A DNA stretch of 64,000 nt, taken from NCBI GenBank assembly GCA_022036555.1, contig CM039120.1:27712991-27776990 (forward strand), read 5' to 3'. Positions 23,125-34,512 of this stretch are shown here, piece by piece. A model generated the notes under the pieces. That model made no database searches. It was not told the origin of the DNA and saw only the letters and a program-made list of their open reading frames with translations. The translations under genes and the position numbers were made by a program. Position 1 is the first letter of the stretch. Every line of letters begins with the position of its first letter. This DNA is from Microstegium vimineum (lineage: Eukaryota; Streptophyta; Magnoliopsida; Poales; Poaceae).

Positions 23125-25075
23125 TGTGAACACATGGTGGATAAGTACTCATGTAGTTTAGTTTTGTGATGAGTGATTGCCCAACATTTGAGCGGTTCAG
23201 TTTGAGTGGCTTACATCTAATCCTTGCGAAAGCAAGTGTGTGCCTGTCTATCGGCTTGTGGTGTGCAGGTGCTATGCCTAGTGACAGTGGTCAATGGCGT
23301 GGAGAAGGTCGAGTAGAGGCTTGCCGTGCCGATGGACTGAGAGCGGGGAAGGGCGGAAGCAGGGCTCGGACTGAGGGACAATGGGCGCCGGCGGACTAGC
23401 TGTGGTGGCTAGTAGTTGGCACCGGCGAGTGCGAGAAGACATGGAGGTAGACCGAGTCGACCGAGTCAAGACGGTGGACGAGCGGGTCGAGCGGAGGCTC
23501 ATGGGACTCGGAGTCCGACCGGGCGAAGACAAGGTGGCTCGAGTCGAGCGGTTTGGTGGTTTGGGCCTCAAAACTATCAGAGGACGGTTTCCGAGTTTGG
23601 GCCTCAAAACTCGGGGTTCGGTAGTTGAGCCCAAAGCTACCGGTGGAGGGTTTCCTAGGTTTGGGTCTCAAAACCTAGGCGGAGCTTCTGAGGAAACGGG
23701 GATGACACGTGGCAGAATCTTGGAGGTTGCGTCGAGGCGACGGCAACTCCTGGCAGGAAGCGGGGCCGTCCATTCAAACGAGTGGCTGAGAGTTATCGAC
23801 TTGGATTACAATGTCTTAGGGCTAGGTAATTCGGTCTTGTATCTAGGGGGGTCTTTGGGAAATAGTCAAAGCCTCGTTAAATATGGGATGAAGGGGTATC
23901 CTCATCCCATGTCTTGAACCCTAATCATTTGCCCCAACTCTCTCTCCCTCTACCCTCTCTCTAGTTCATGAGATCCCTAGGTTGATTTCACCAACCTCTG
24001 TAAGAACTTGAGTTTGTTGCGAGGAATCGGAGGTCGTAACCTCCGTAAGCCATGGTGGCTTCGTTTTCTTGATCGTGTCCCCGTTTTGCTTGTGTTCTTC
24101 GTGTTTTGATTTTGCTCTCTATTTTTCCCGAGATGATTTCTCTTTGTAGGGAGTAGCTCTTGCAAATCAGTTTGAACCAAGTTGTTCGTAATCGTGAGGA
24201 GCATCTTTGCACCGAAGGATTTCTCCTCAAACCTCACGAGTATGTAGATCGGGCGATTTCTTTGCGGTGTTCTTCGTTCTTGAGTTTCTCCCCCAAATCT
24301 TTTGATTCCTCTCAATCCGAACCAAATTGAGCGATGATTCTTTCGGGATAGCTCCCCAACTGCACTAGGATCATGCCTACAAAGTTTGGTTGCAGTTGGA
24401 GACCATTTGGCTAAGTTTTGGGAAGATTTTGGAGGAGAGAAAACGATTTTCGGGTTTACTGTGCAGTTTTCGGGGGCATCGGATGCTCCCAACGGATGCT
24501 GAAAATCATCCCGTCGGATGCTGCCCTTCCCCTAGCCAAGCGTCCGTCGCCTGGGGCTGTTTCGGGCTGTTATTTTGAGCGTCGGACGTTGGCGTCGGAC
24601 TCGCGTCTGTCGCCCGTCGGACAATGTCCGTCGCCCTCTGTCAGCGTCCATCGCCAGCATCCATCGGCCATCCAGCAAGGTTTTCAGGATTTTCTTCGTC
24701 GTTGTTTTGGTCGTTTCTCCCTTGTCCGGACTCCGAATTGAGTTCTGTTTGTTGTGTTGGTTTCGTAATCACGCAGGGAACTTGTTGAAGCTCCTGTGAG
24801 ACCATTTCTCAAAAGTATTTTTGGGTGAGCTCTCTTCTCTTCTCTCTAGGGTTTGAGAGCCACACTATCAGTGTCTCGGTTTGAGTTTTGGTTTCCGGAA
24901 GATCCGCTGTACCTCTTGGTCATCACCATAGGTATCCACCGTCTCTAGTGTCGTGATCTTGCTGGTGGAGTAAGCTTGCTTGTTGGGGTTGTTTTTGGGA
25001 AAAGTGGCCTGAATATTTTGAGAGAAATTTGAGGCTCCCATTCACCCCCCTCTGGTCGCCGTTTCCGGTCCTTCA
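23125..25075 (+). repeat. 5' LTR of the Sirevirus
   Basis: Starts TGTGAACACATGGTGG and ends GGTCCTTCA. Length 1951 bases. The region 24480-24670 has many GTCGGACG / CGTCCGTCG motifs, the kind of GC-rich palindrome clusters described in Sirevirus LTRs. Relative to the 3' LTR it keeps about 100 bases near 24790-24900 that are absent at 33562. Confidence 0.93.
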
Positions 25076-25092
25076 ATTGGTATCAGAGCCGG
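25076..25092 (+). promoter_or_regulatory. Primer-binding site of the Sirevirus
   Basis: ATTGGTATCAGAGCCGG starts directly after the LTR. TGGTATCAGAGC is complementary to the 3' end of initiator methionine tRNA, the standard copia primer. Confidence 0.92.
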
Positions 25093-25138
25093 TTAAGGAT
25101 CAATCCACCTTACACGGTTCTTGATCCGCGAAGGCGAC

Positions 25139-27044
25139 ATGGAGCGAGGTGCTGGCAAACCTCCTTACTTTGATGAAACCAACTTTGCCTATTAGAAGGT
25201 GCGCATGTCCGCTTACCTCCAAGGGCTTGACACAAAGTTTTGGGAGATTTGTGAGAATGAGAACTACGTGGTTCTTGAGGCTCGGATCACCGATGCCCAG
25301 TTTATGCAGCATGCGTCAAACGCAAGAGCCCATAGTTTTCTCTTCTCTTATTTGTCTCTTCCGGAGTTTGAGCAGGTTTCGAGTCTCACTACGGCACGGG
25401 AGATCTAGCAAACACTCTTGAGATATCATGAGGGCAACCCTCAGATCAAGTCCAAACTCTTCGACACGTACCGTAGAGAGTACGAGAACTTTGCTCAGTT
25501 AGCCGACGAATCTGTTGATGGGATGTTCACTCGCTTCCAATCTATCATCAACAAGATGTGTGCTAATCGAGCTAACTTGCCTTATGATGATCATGAGATG
25601 GATATCAAGCTTCCACATGCTCTTGATCGGAAGGTATGGGAGATGAAGGTGGCTGCCATTCAGGAGTCACCGGGCTATGATGCCCTGACCGTAGACGAGC
25701 TATTCAGCAAGCTCAAGTCCTCGCAGATTGACTACCAGACCCGTGCCAAGCTTGAAAACCCGTCGAAACCATCTATGGCATTGGTTTCTGGCCCCGACGG
25801 TACGTCTTCTTCTTCCTCTAACCCTTCACACTCTTTGTTCGCTTTGTCTTTGATTTCTGTGACAGAGGATCAAGTGGAGGCTTTTGGAGATGATGAGCTG
25901 CCTTTGGTCATCACCAAGTTCTCACGGTTTCACAACAACCGTTTGAACTGTCGGCGTGGTGGCTCCGCCAAGGGGTGCTACCGTTGCGGTGATGAGGATC
26001 ACTTCATCGCAAACTGCCCCAAGAAAGCTGCGGGTGACTTCATCAAGCGCAAGGACAAGCGCGAGCACCACTTCGAGAACAAGAACAAGCCCAAGGGTGG
26101 CTACCACCGAAGGTCCTCCAAGAAGGTGATTGACAAGGTGAAGGACAAGCACCGAGCCTTCCTCGCCTCTCTCAGCGACATCGATGCCTCCTCCGACGGA
26201 GGTGCTTCTTCAAGCGATGATGAGTTGAAGGGAAAGGTTGAGGACAAGCTCAATGACCTATGCTTCTACGTCGAGGCCAAGCACGGTGGCTTTGCACCAT
26301 GGCGATTGAAGAAGGCAAGGTCGGCAAGCGCAAGGATGGCCCCGACTACGACTACGACTCCGACACACCCGAGGTATCACCCACCGTCGAATCCCTCTCT
26401 CTCGAGATTGAGTCTGTGAACGACACCTTGATGAGTCAAGATGCGTTGCTCAAGCGTGCCTCTTGTGAGAGGAACGACTTTAAGGTGAAGTACATTAGCG
26501 CGCTTCATGAGCTAGATTTTGCTAAGGCGTCAGTGGTGGTTACCGAGGAGGTAGAGTGTGATGCTTGCGCCATTCACATGTCTGAGGCAGGTTGAGTTGA
26601 TCGGAGACGTCAGTGGGAAGAGAGATGATCGGAGGCGTCAGTGGGAAGAGAGATGATCGGAGGCAGGTTGAGTTGAACAACCGGGACATGTACCACCCAC
26701 GAGTTATGGTGCGTGAACCGGAAGTTCAGAGGCGCACTTCTAGGCCTAGAGGTACAATGCCTCAAGGTTCTAGGCCTCAGGAGGGGAGACCACGCGGTGG
26801 TCGTGCCCGGCGGGGTACCAGTCGTGACCCATACGACTACGGGCCTCGTGGCGGTGGCTTTACTCCTCCCTTCCTTAGCGGACCACGTTTTCCCTATAGT
26901 GGTGATCGCTATCCTCCCATGGGACAGAAGATGTTTGGTTTTTCTCCTAACCCATTCTTTGGGCAAATGGGACAACACTGGTATCCTTCACAGTTTACTA
27001 ACCCCAGTGTTGCGCCATTTGCTCACCCTATGTCTTTTTATTGA
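25139..27044 (+). pseudogene. Sirevirus gag, broken
   Basis: Starts MERGAGKPPYFDETNFAY. It has the helical capsid-type region (FWEICENENYVVLEARITDA, KSKLFDTYRREYENFAQLAD, HEMDIKLPHALDRKVWEMK) and one zinc knuckle, CYRCGDEDHFIANCP (about 25978-26022), followed by a basic tail. Breaks: TAG at 25193-25195 and 25406-25408, a frameshift near 26289 just before LCTMAIEEGKV, and a second near 26600 next to a 28-bp tandem duplication (26604-26663). The coiled region ESVNDTLMSQDALLKRA (about 26415-26470) and an Arg/Gly-rich part with YDYGPRGGGF follow, as usual in the long Sirevirus gag. Confidence 0.9.
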
Positions 27045-27059
27045 TGTAGGAAGGAGGAC

Positions 27060-28372
27060 TGGAGGAGACTTGGCTTGTGGATTCCGGATGCTCACGCCAT
27101 ATGATCGGAAGTGCCAAGTGGTTCTCCAGCCTCGATCTCGGGCACCACACCGAGTATATAACATTCGGGGACAAGAGTAAAGGTAAGGTTGTCTCCCGAG
27201 GGTCGATCCGAGTGAACTCTTCTTTTGTCCTCAAGGATGTTGCGTTAGTTGCCAATTTGCATTTTAACCTTCTTTCAGTTTCGCAACTCCTTGATGGCAG
27301 TTTTGAAGTGAGTTTCAAGCCTAATCTCTCTCAGATTTTGGACTCTCGTGGTGAGCTTGTTTGCCGGATTTTACCTTTCGGGAAGGTTTTTCATGCGGAT
27401 TTTTCTATCTCATCCGGACCTTCTCGTTGTCTTCTTGTCGGTTCTTCTTCTGAGCTTTGGAAGTGGCTTAGGAGATTGGGACACTTGAGTTTTGACTTGC
27501 TTGCAATGCTTAGCTCAATGGACCTTATCCAAGGATTGCCAAAGCTGAAGTTCGAGAAGGATTTAATTTGCCATCCTTGCAGGCATGGAAAGATGGTTGC
27601 TACTTCGCATCCTCCTGTGACTGAGATCATGACCACTCGACCCGGCGAGCTCTTACACATGGACACAGTTGGTCCAGCTCGGGTTAGGTCGGAGGGAGGG
27701 AAGTGGTATGTTGTTGTAGTCGTTGCTGACTACTCGAGGTACTCTTGGGTGTTATTTTTGGAGAGTAAGGATGAGGCTTTTCCACTTGTTCGAGATCTAA
27801 TTTTGAGATTGCAAAATGAGCTACCTAAGAATGCCATGAGAGCTATTTGCAGTGACAATGACACAGAATTCAAGAATGCTCACTTTGCAACTCTTTGCTC
27901 TTCTTTGGGTCTCGATCACCAGTTTTCCTCACCTTACACTCCCCAGTAGAACAGTGTTGTTGAGCGAAAGAATCGGACCCTTGTTGAGATGGCCAGGACG
28001 ATGCTTGATGAGCATAGGACTCCTAGGCGGTATTGGGCTGAGGCACTCAGTTATGCTTGCTATGTTTCCAATCGCATTTTTCTCTGAGCTTTCAAGAAGA
28101 AGACTTCTTATGAGTTGTAATTTGGGAGACCACCCAAGGTAAGTCACCTACGGGTGTTTGGGTGTAGGTGCTTCATTCTCAAAAATGGCAGTAAGTTGGA
28201 TAAATTTGAATCACGGTCTTCTGACGGTATCTTTCTTGGTTATTCTACTCACTCTCGTGATTATCGTGCACTTAGCCTTGAGACTAACCGAGTGATGAAG
28301 ACTTGTGAGATTACCTGGGATGAGACTATGCCCTATGTTTCCACTGCTTTTGAGCTTGCAGGTGATGATTAG
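27060..28372 (+). pseudogene. Sirevirus protease and integrase, broken
   Basis: The aspartic protease motif is DSGCSRHM (from about 27080). The integrase zinc finger has LGHLSFDLL and CHPCRHGK, but the first His of the HHCC set reads Leu (WKWLRRLGH). The catalytic core shows HMDTVGP (first Asp) and SDNDTEF (second Asp); the Glu follows after the stop. Stops interrupt at 27947, 28085, 28118 and 28370, all in the same reading frame. The text RVFGCRCFILK and DGIFLGYSTHSRDYRAL marks the integrase C-terminal GKGY-like region. No frameshift is seen. Confidence 0.92.
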
Positions 28373-30253
28373 GTGAACACTAGCATCTTTGTGGAGGAGG
28401 AGCAGGACGACGCCGACTGGGATGATCCCGAGCCAACTCCACTGCCTTCCCCCGTCGAGCCTGCGACGTCCACTTCGGCTCACGGCCCCGACCCGACTAC
28501 TTCCTCTACATAGGGGCCGTTCAAGCAGCTTCCTCAGTCCGTGCCCGTTGCACCTGAGGGAGCTCCAGTTGCTGTTGAGGGGGAGGCCACTTCATCCAAG
28601 TAGGCTCCACGCCACATCCAGCGGCAGCACCCGCCGGAGAACATCATCGGCGACATCGACCAACGAGTCACGCGGTCTAGGTCCTATCTCTCTCACTTTG
28701 CTCATTCGGCTTTTGTCGCTTCTTTTGAGCCCCGGGATGTTGGACACGCTTTGATGGATCCGGATTGGGTTGATGCCATGCATGAGGAGTTAGAAAACTT
28801 TGAGCGAAACCGTGTTTGGGTCTTAGTTCCTCCACCACCTAGTTGCCAACCCAAAGGTACCAAATGAGTTTTCAAAAATAAACAAAGTGAGGATGGGGTG
28901 GTAGTGCGCAACAAGGCTAGGTTGGTAGCTCAAGGCTTTTGTCAAAAGGAGGGAATAGACTATGAGGAAACCTTTGCTCCCGTAGCTCATTAAGAAGCCA
29001 TTAGAATCCTTCTAGCTTTTGCGGCTTCTAAGGGTTTTAAACTTTTTCAAATGGACGTTAAAAGTGCTTTCTTAAACGGCTACATAGAGGACGAAGTTTA
29101 TGTTAAACAACCTCCCGGTTTAAAAAATCTCAAGTTTCCAAACCATGGTTTTAAACTTCACAAAGCTTTGTATGGTTTGAAACAAGCACCTAGAGCATGG
29201 TATAACCGGCTAAAAACCTTTTTGCTTGCTAAGGGTTTTAAAATGGGATCGCTAGATAAGACGTTGATTCTCCTCAAGCAAGGCAAAGACACTCTCCTAG
29301 TCCAAATATACGTGGATGATATCATCTTTGGTGGTTCTTCTCATGCTCTTGTTGCCAAGTTTGCAGATCTTATGAGCAGGGAATTTGAGATGAGCATGAT
29401 GGGAGAGTTGACTTTCTTTCTCGGGTTGCAAATCAAGAAAACTCGGGAAGGGACGTTTGTACACCAAGGCAAGTACACGAAGGATATCTTGAAGAAGTTT
29501 GACATGGGCGAGGCAAAGCCCCTCTCAACACCCATGTCGACTACGACAGCCTTAGATGCGGATGAGGAAGGAGAGGCAGTGGATCAGACGGAGTACCGAA
29601 GCATGATTGGGTAGCTTCTGTACTTGACAGTGACTCGGCCGGACATTCAGTTCACCGTCTGCTTGTGTGCACGCTTTCAGGCGTCCCCATGGACTTCGCA
29701 CAAGCAGACGGTGAAACGCATCATAAGGTACTTGCGCTTCACTCCCGAATTTGGACTTTGGTTCTCCACCTCTTCATCTCTTGTGCTTTGTGGTTATTCT
29801 GATGCCGATTTTGCCGGTTGCCGTCTTGATCGGAAGTCCACTTCTGGGACTTGCCAGTTTCTCGGGTCTTCTTTGGTGTCTTAGTCTTCTCGCAAACAGT
29901 CTAGCGTGGCACAGTCGACGTGCAAAGCTGAGTACGTTGCCACAGCTAGCTATTGCTCGCAGTTGATTTGGATGATTGCCACTTTGAAAGATTTTGGTCT
30001 TATGCTTACTAAGGTGCCTCTGCTTTGCGATAGCACGAGTGCAATTAGTGTGGCCAAAAATCCCTTGCTTCACTCTAAGACCAAGCACATTGAGGTCCGC
30101 TTTCACTTCTTGCGTGATCATTACGAGAAGGGTGACATTGACCTCCAGCATGTCGAGACCCAAAACCAGCTTGCGGATATTCTCACAAAACCTTTGGATC
30201 AAGCTGCGTTTTCGCGCCTTCAGGGCGAGTTGGGTGTTTGCTTCCCTTTTTAG
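28373..30253 (+). pseudogene. Sirevirus reverse transcriptase and RNase H, broken
   Basis: After an acidic/proline linker with stops at 28511 and 28601, the RT starts at about 28745 (DPDWVDAMHEELENFERNRV). It holds [20 protein letters not shown] (first catalytic Asp), KALYGLKQAPRAWYNRL and the intact IYVDDIIFGG. RNase H has GYSDADFAGCRLDRKSTSG, AEYVA and KHIEVRFHFLRDH, ending LTKPLDQAAFSRLQGELGVC. Stops at 28865, 28991, 29612 and 29882 lie in the same frame as everything from 27060 onwards, with no frameshift. All key catalytic acids in this part remain readable. Confidence 0.93.
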
Positions 30254-31908
30254 TTGAGGGAAGATCTTTGTGTATCATAGTCCTTTTTGGTTCTTATTTG
30301 TTTTTTCTTTTTCTTTCTTTTGGTGTTTTTAGTTTTTAAATTGGTATCATTGCATTTTGCATCTCATTTGGATTTGTGACATAGTTCATTTTTAAGCTTC
30401 ATACCTATAACCGATATAATGAATCTATGCTCTGTTTGAGGTGCTTTATGTGTCTATGATGTTGCCTAACTTAGACTCTTTGATCTCTTGATATGTAATA
30501 GAGCTAAGTTAGAAAAGGTTTAAAACTGAATTTAATTCCCCATGTCACCTCTGAAATGGCACTAGCATGTGTAGGCTTTTGAAGATCCTTCTTGGCTGCC
30601 TTGTATATAGCCTGTAACTATGGCTCTTCTTTGCTTCATTCACTACCTTTGAGCACCATGATTAATATCTAAAATGAAATTGCTCTCTGTTTTGTGAATT
30701 GGAAAGATCGAGTTGGGTCTGCATTCTGAGCACTTCACCGTGTGTTCGAGACTGCTTCCCATATGGGTTGATACTTGAGCGGTGTCGTGTATGACCAAAA
30801 CCGGTGTGTCAAGTCCTTTGACTTCACCCGGTTGGTAAGTAGTGGCATCACTTTGCTTACAACCACTCACATACAACTTGAAATGTGCCTAAAACTGAAA
30901 TTGGTTGCAAAACTCTGAAATTTGAAAAATTCATTCAGTTGAGTCATTGGCTTGTTGTATGAACTTTGCTATGGATAGTTTTACTTTCTATACATGAGAT
31001 TGCTTTGAGATAGATCCTTTCTTGTTTGCCATGTCTAGTTGTCTCTAGGAGGTGATACCCATTCCTTGCTCTCACATGTAATGCTCTCTAAAATAGCTTC
31101 TAAAGTGATCTTAAGCTAAACTTGAGTCTTTGTTGGGCACGTAGAGCTTTTCCTATTCTCACAGGATCACTTCACTTAGAGCATCTATTCATTGTCTTAG
31201 CTCTATGTATGAAGCTTGTTGCACTCATTTTGCATTTCATGGTATTTGTGGCCGGATCTTGAGTCTTGAGCTTTGATGAGATTCATGTGTCAACAAGGGG
31301 GAGAAATGTGCATTTCATTCATATTCAACCAAGGGGGAGAACAGTGCATCTTCATACTTGCATTAGTCAAGGGGGAGAAATTGGAAATTGTGGCCTTTTG
31401 AGCTTTGGTCCAATTTGGTCCTTTAATTGGTATCTCTTTTGCGTACTTGGCTCGTTTCACCCTTTTCTTGGTATCTTGAGTGTGCATGTTCCCAGGGGGA
31501 GTTTGTGCTAGATGTGTTGAGCCTTTGACTCTTCTAGTAGATCTAGCTTGCCTTGTTGGCGTTGACAGGTTTCGATTGCTTCTTGAGCTTTAAGTGATTT
31601 AATTGGTATCTTCTGAGCTCCCTTAGTGTTTCAATTGGTTTTTTGAGCTTTGAGAGTTGTGATTGGTTTCTTGGACTTGCTAGCGGTGTTGAGCCCGTTT
31701 TCAGCCTCTTCTTGAGGGCTAACTTTGATTTGTTGGGTTGCGTCGAGCCATTGCCCAAGTCTTTGGGAACCAAGTTTTGGACTCGTTTTGCTTCTCTCAA
31801 GTGACCCCGTTTTGGCTTTCTCAGCTTTTTGGTCATTTGGAGAGCTTTACCTTGTGGCTCAAATATGAAATGCACTTGTGTTGACAATGCACTCATCAAG
31901 GGGGAGAT
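30254..31908 (+). other. Sirevirus 3' non-coding region with repeated polypurine tracts
   Basis: About 1.65 kb without a supported gene. The motif CAAGGGGGAGA occurs four times: near 31294, 31330, 31368 and finally 31897, the last directly before the 3' LTR and so the working polypurine tract. Multiple polypurine copies before the 3' LTR are reported for Sireviruses. The 124-residue minus-strand frame at 31543-31917 has no domain. Confidence 0.85.
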
Positions 31909-33743
31909 TGCGAACACATGGTGGATAAGTACCCATGTAGTTCAGTTTTGTGATGAGTGATTGCCCAACATTTGAGCGGTTCAGTTTGAGTGGCTTACTT
32001 TTAATCCTTGCGAAAGCAAGTGTGTGCCTGTCTATCAGCTTGTGGTGTGCAGGTGCTATGCCTAGTGACAGTGGTCAATGGCGTGGAGAAGGTCGAGTAG
32101 AGGCTTGTCGTGCCAATGAGAGCGGTGAAGGGCGAAAGCGGGCTCGGACTGAGGGACCATGGGCGCCGGCGGACTAGCTGTGGTGGCTAGTACTTGGCAC
32201 CGGCGAGTGCGAGAAGACATGGAGGTAGACCGAGTCGACCAAGTCAAGACTATGGACGAGCGGTCGAGCGGAGGCTCATGGGACTCGGAGTCCGACCAAG
32301 CGAAGACAAGGTGGCTCGAGTCAAGCGGTTTGGTGGTTCGGGCCTCAAAACTATTCGAGGACGGTTTCCGAGTTTGGGCCTCAAAACTCGGGGTTCGGTA
32401 GTTGAGCCCAAAGTTACCGGTGGCGGGTTTCCTGGGTTTGGGCCTCAAAACCTAGGCAGAGCTTCCGAGGAAGCGGGGATGACACGTGGCGGAATCCTGG
32501 AGGTTGCGTCGAGGTGACAGCAACTTCCGATAGGAAGCGGGTCCGTCCATTCAAGATGCGGGAGATATTTTCCGGAGCTTGGACTGCAATGCTTAGGCTA
32601 GGTTGTTCACTCAATGTATCTAGGGGGGTCTTTGGGAAATAGCCAAAGCCTGATAAGTAGGGGGTGAAGGGGTATCCCTCATCCCATCTCTTGAACCCTA
32701 ATCATTTCCCCCAAACTCTCTCTCTCTACCCTCTCTCTAGTTCATGAGATCCCTAGGTTGATTTCACCAACCTCTGTAAGAACTTGAGTTTGTTGTAAGG
32801 AATCGGAGGCTGTAACCTCCGTAAGCCATGGCGGCGTTGATTACTTGATCGTGTCTCGTGTTTTTGCTTGTGTTCTCCATTTTTGCTTTTGCTCTCTTTT
32901 TCCCGAGATGAAATCTTTTTGTAGGGAGTAGCTCTTGCAAATCCGTTTGAACCAAGTTCTTGATACTTGTGAGGAGCAACTTTGCACCGAAGGAATTTTC
33001 CTAAAACCTCATGAGCACACAGATCGGACGATTTCTTTGCGGTGTTCTTCATTCTTGAGTTTCTCCCCCAAATCTTTTGATTCCTCTCAATCCGAACCAA
33101 ATTGAGCGATGATTCTTTCGGGATAGATCCCCAACTGCACTAGGATGATGCCTACAAAGTTTGGTTGTAGCTAGAGACCATTTGCGTAAGTTTTGGGAAG
33201 ATTTGGAGGAGAGAAAACGATTTTCGGGTTCACTGTGCAGTTTTCGGGGGCGTCGGACGCTCCCAACGGATGCTAGAAATCATCCCGTCGGACGCTGGCC
33301 TTCCCCTAGCCAAGCGTCCGTCGCCTGGGGCTGTTTCGGGCTGTTTTTTTGAGCGTCGGACGCTGGCGTCGGACTCGCGTCCGTTGCTCGTCGGACAACG
33401 TCCGTCGCCCTCTGTCAGCGTCCATCGCCAGCGTCCGTCGGCCTTCTAGCAAGGTTTTCAGGATTTTCTTCGTCGCTGTTTTGGTCGTTTCTCCCTCGTC
33501 CGAACTCCGAATCGAGTTCCGTTTGTTGCGTTGGTTTCGTAATCACGCAGGGAACTTGTTGAATGGAAGATCTGCTGTACCTCTTGATCATCACCATAGG
33601 TATCCACCCTCTCTAGGGTCGTGATCATGCTGGTGGAGTAAGCTTGCTTGTTGGGGTTGTTTTTGGGAAGAGTGGCCCGAATATTTCGAGAGAAATTTGA
33701 GGCTCCATTCACCCCCCCTCTCTGGTCGCCATTTCCGGTCCAT
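31909..33743 (+). repeat. 3' LTR of the Sirevirus
   Basis: Starts TGCGAACACATGGTGG and ends GGTCCATCA; 1835 bases. Same GTCGGACG-type motif cluster at 33245-33440 as the 5' LTR. It lacks about 100 bases found in the 5' LTR (junction near 33562, TTGTTGAATGGAAGATC). Confidence 0.93.
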
Positions 33744-33831
33744 CAATTGGTTACTAGTACGTCTAAGGCTGTATCCCTTTGGAATAGTTCGCAATCGACG
33801 AAAATCTGTAATATTTGTCATCTTATATTTA
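33744..33831 (-). pseudogene. Possible remainder of the last exon of the calcium-pump gene
   Basis: Sandwiched between the Sirevirus and the TIR element, both of which are insertions, so it is original host sequence. On the minus strand it reads MTNITDFRRLRTIPKGYSLR and onwards to a TGA formed across the ATTGG target site with the bases left of 23120. ECA3-type pumps end in a short basic tail, which this resembles only in being basic. The assignment rests on position, not on homology. Confidence 0.3.
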
Positions 33832-34512
33832 GGGCTCCTTTGGCTGCTGGGCTAGAAAACACACGTGGATTTAAGTCCCCAAGGGGCATTCTCCCCTGCG
33901 CTTGCCACCCCTGTACCTCCAGGAATCAGAATCCCGAACGGAAAAAGATTACCAGCTACCAAATGGGAAACACAGGGATATAAATCCCGGACGACGAAAA
34001 ATATTTAGAATAATCAGAAAAAACGTAGAGAAATCAGAAATGACATTTTCTCAAGCAGAAACTTAGTACCACAATTAAATTTAGTACTGATACATAATTA
34101 CAATTGTTTGCATACGGGCTTTCAGGTTATGGAAGTAAAGACAGACATGTAGCTACATCCAATTCAACCAAGAAATAAATAAACATAAAAAAGCATCAAG
34201 GCAATCCGATGTCTAGCAGATTTGATCTATGGTAGTTCATCTTGATGGTGTATCGTGTCTCGTCTCTTCGGATATCCTGCACACTCAAGCCTGCATCAAC
34301 AAACATTTTGTCGTCATAGAAGTTTTGGAACAATTATGAAAAATATCTTCCGCAGTTGATAGTTAAGAAGATTGACAGCTAGTGATTTTGCATATAAACT
34401 TAAATTCTACAGAGGTTCATTGAACATCTAGTACAACCCACATACCGTACAAATTCCTTGCATACATAATTACTCGAACCAAAAGTTTCCAATCAAGATG
34501 TATTAAGAACGG

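Larger units (their letters stand above)
23125..33743 (+). mobile_element. Complete Sirevirus-type Ty1/copia retrotransposon (10.6 kb), inactive
   Basis: Two LTRs (23125-25075 and 31909-33743) enclose gag, protease, integrase, reverse transcriptase and RNase H in copia order, all on the plus strand. The target site ATTGG is duplicated at 23120-23124 and 33744-33748. The primer site follows the 5' LTR directly, and a polypurine tract CAAGGGGGAGAT precedes the 3' LTR. Long LTRs, an extended 3' non-coding region and repeated polypurine motifs are Sirevirus (Maximus/SIRE) features. Twelve in-frame stops and two gag frameshifts make it non-functional; the LTRs differ by point changes and an indel of about 100 bases. 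Confidence 0.95.

Noticed and set aside
23278..23917. Open frames of up to 178 codons in the 5' LTR (and at 32062-32517 in the 3' LTR)
   Set aside because: They fall inside LTRs and recur in both; they are non-coding LTR sequence.
31543..31917. Minus-strand 124-codon Lys-rich frame, possibly an extra Sirevirus gene
   Set aside because: Wrong strand for the known env-like gene, no helix or membrane pattern, and it overlaps the polypurine tract.
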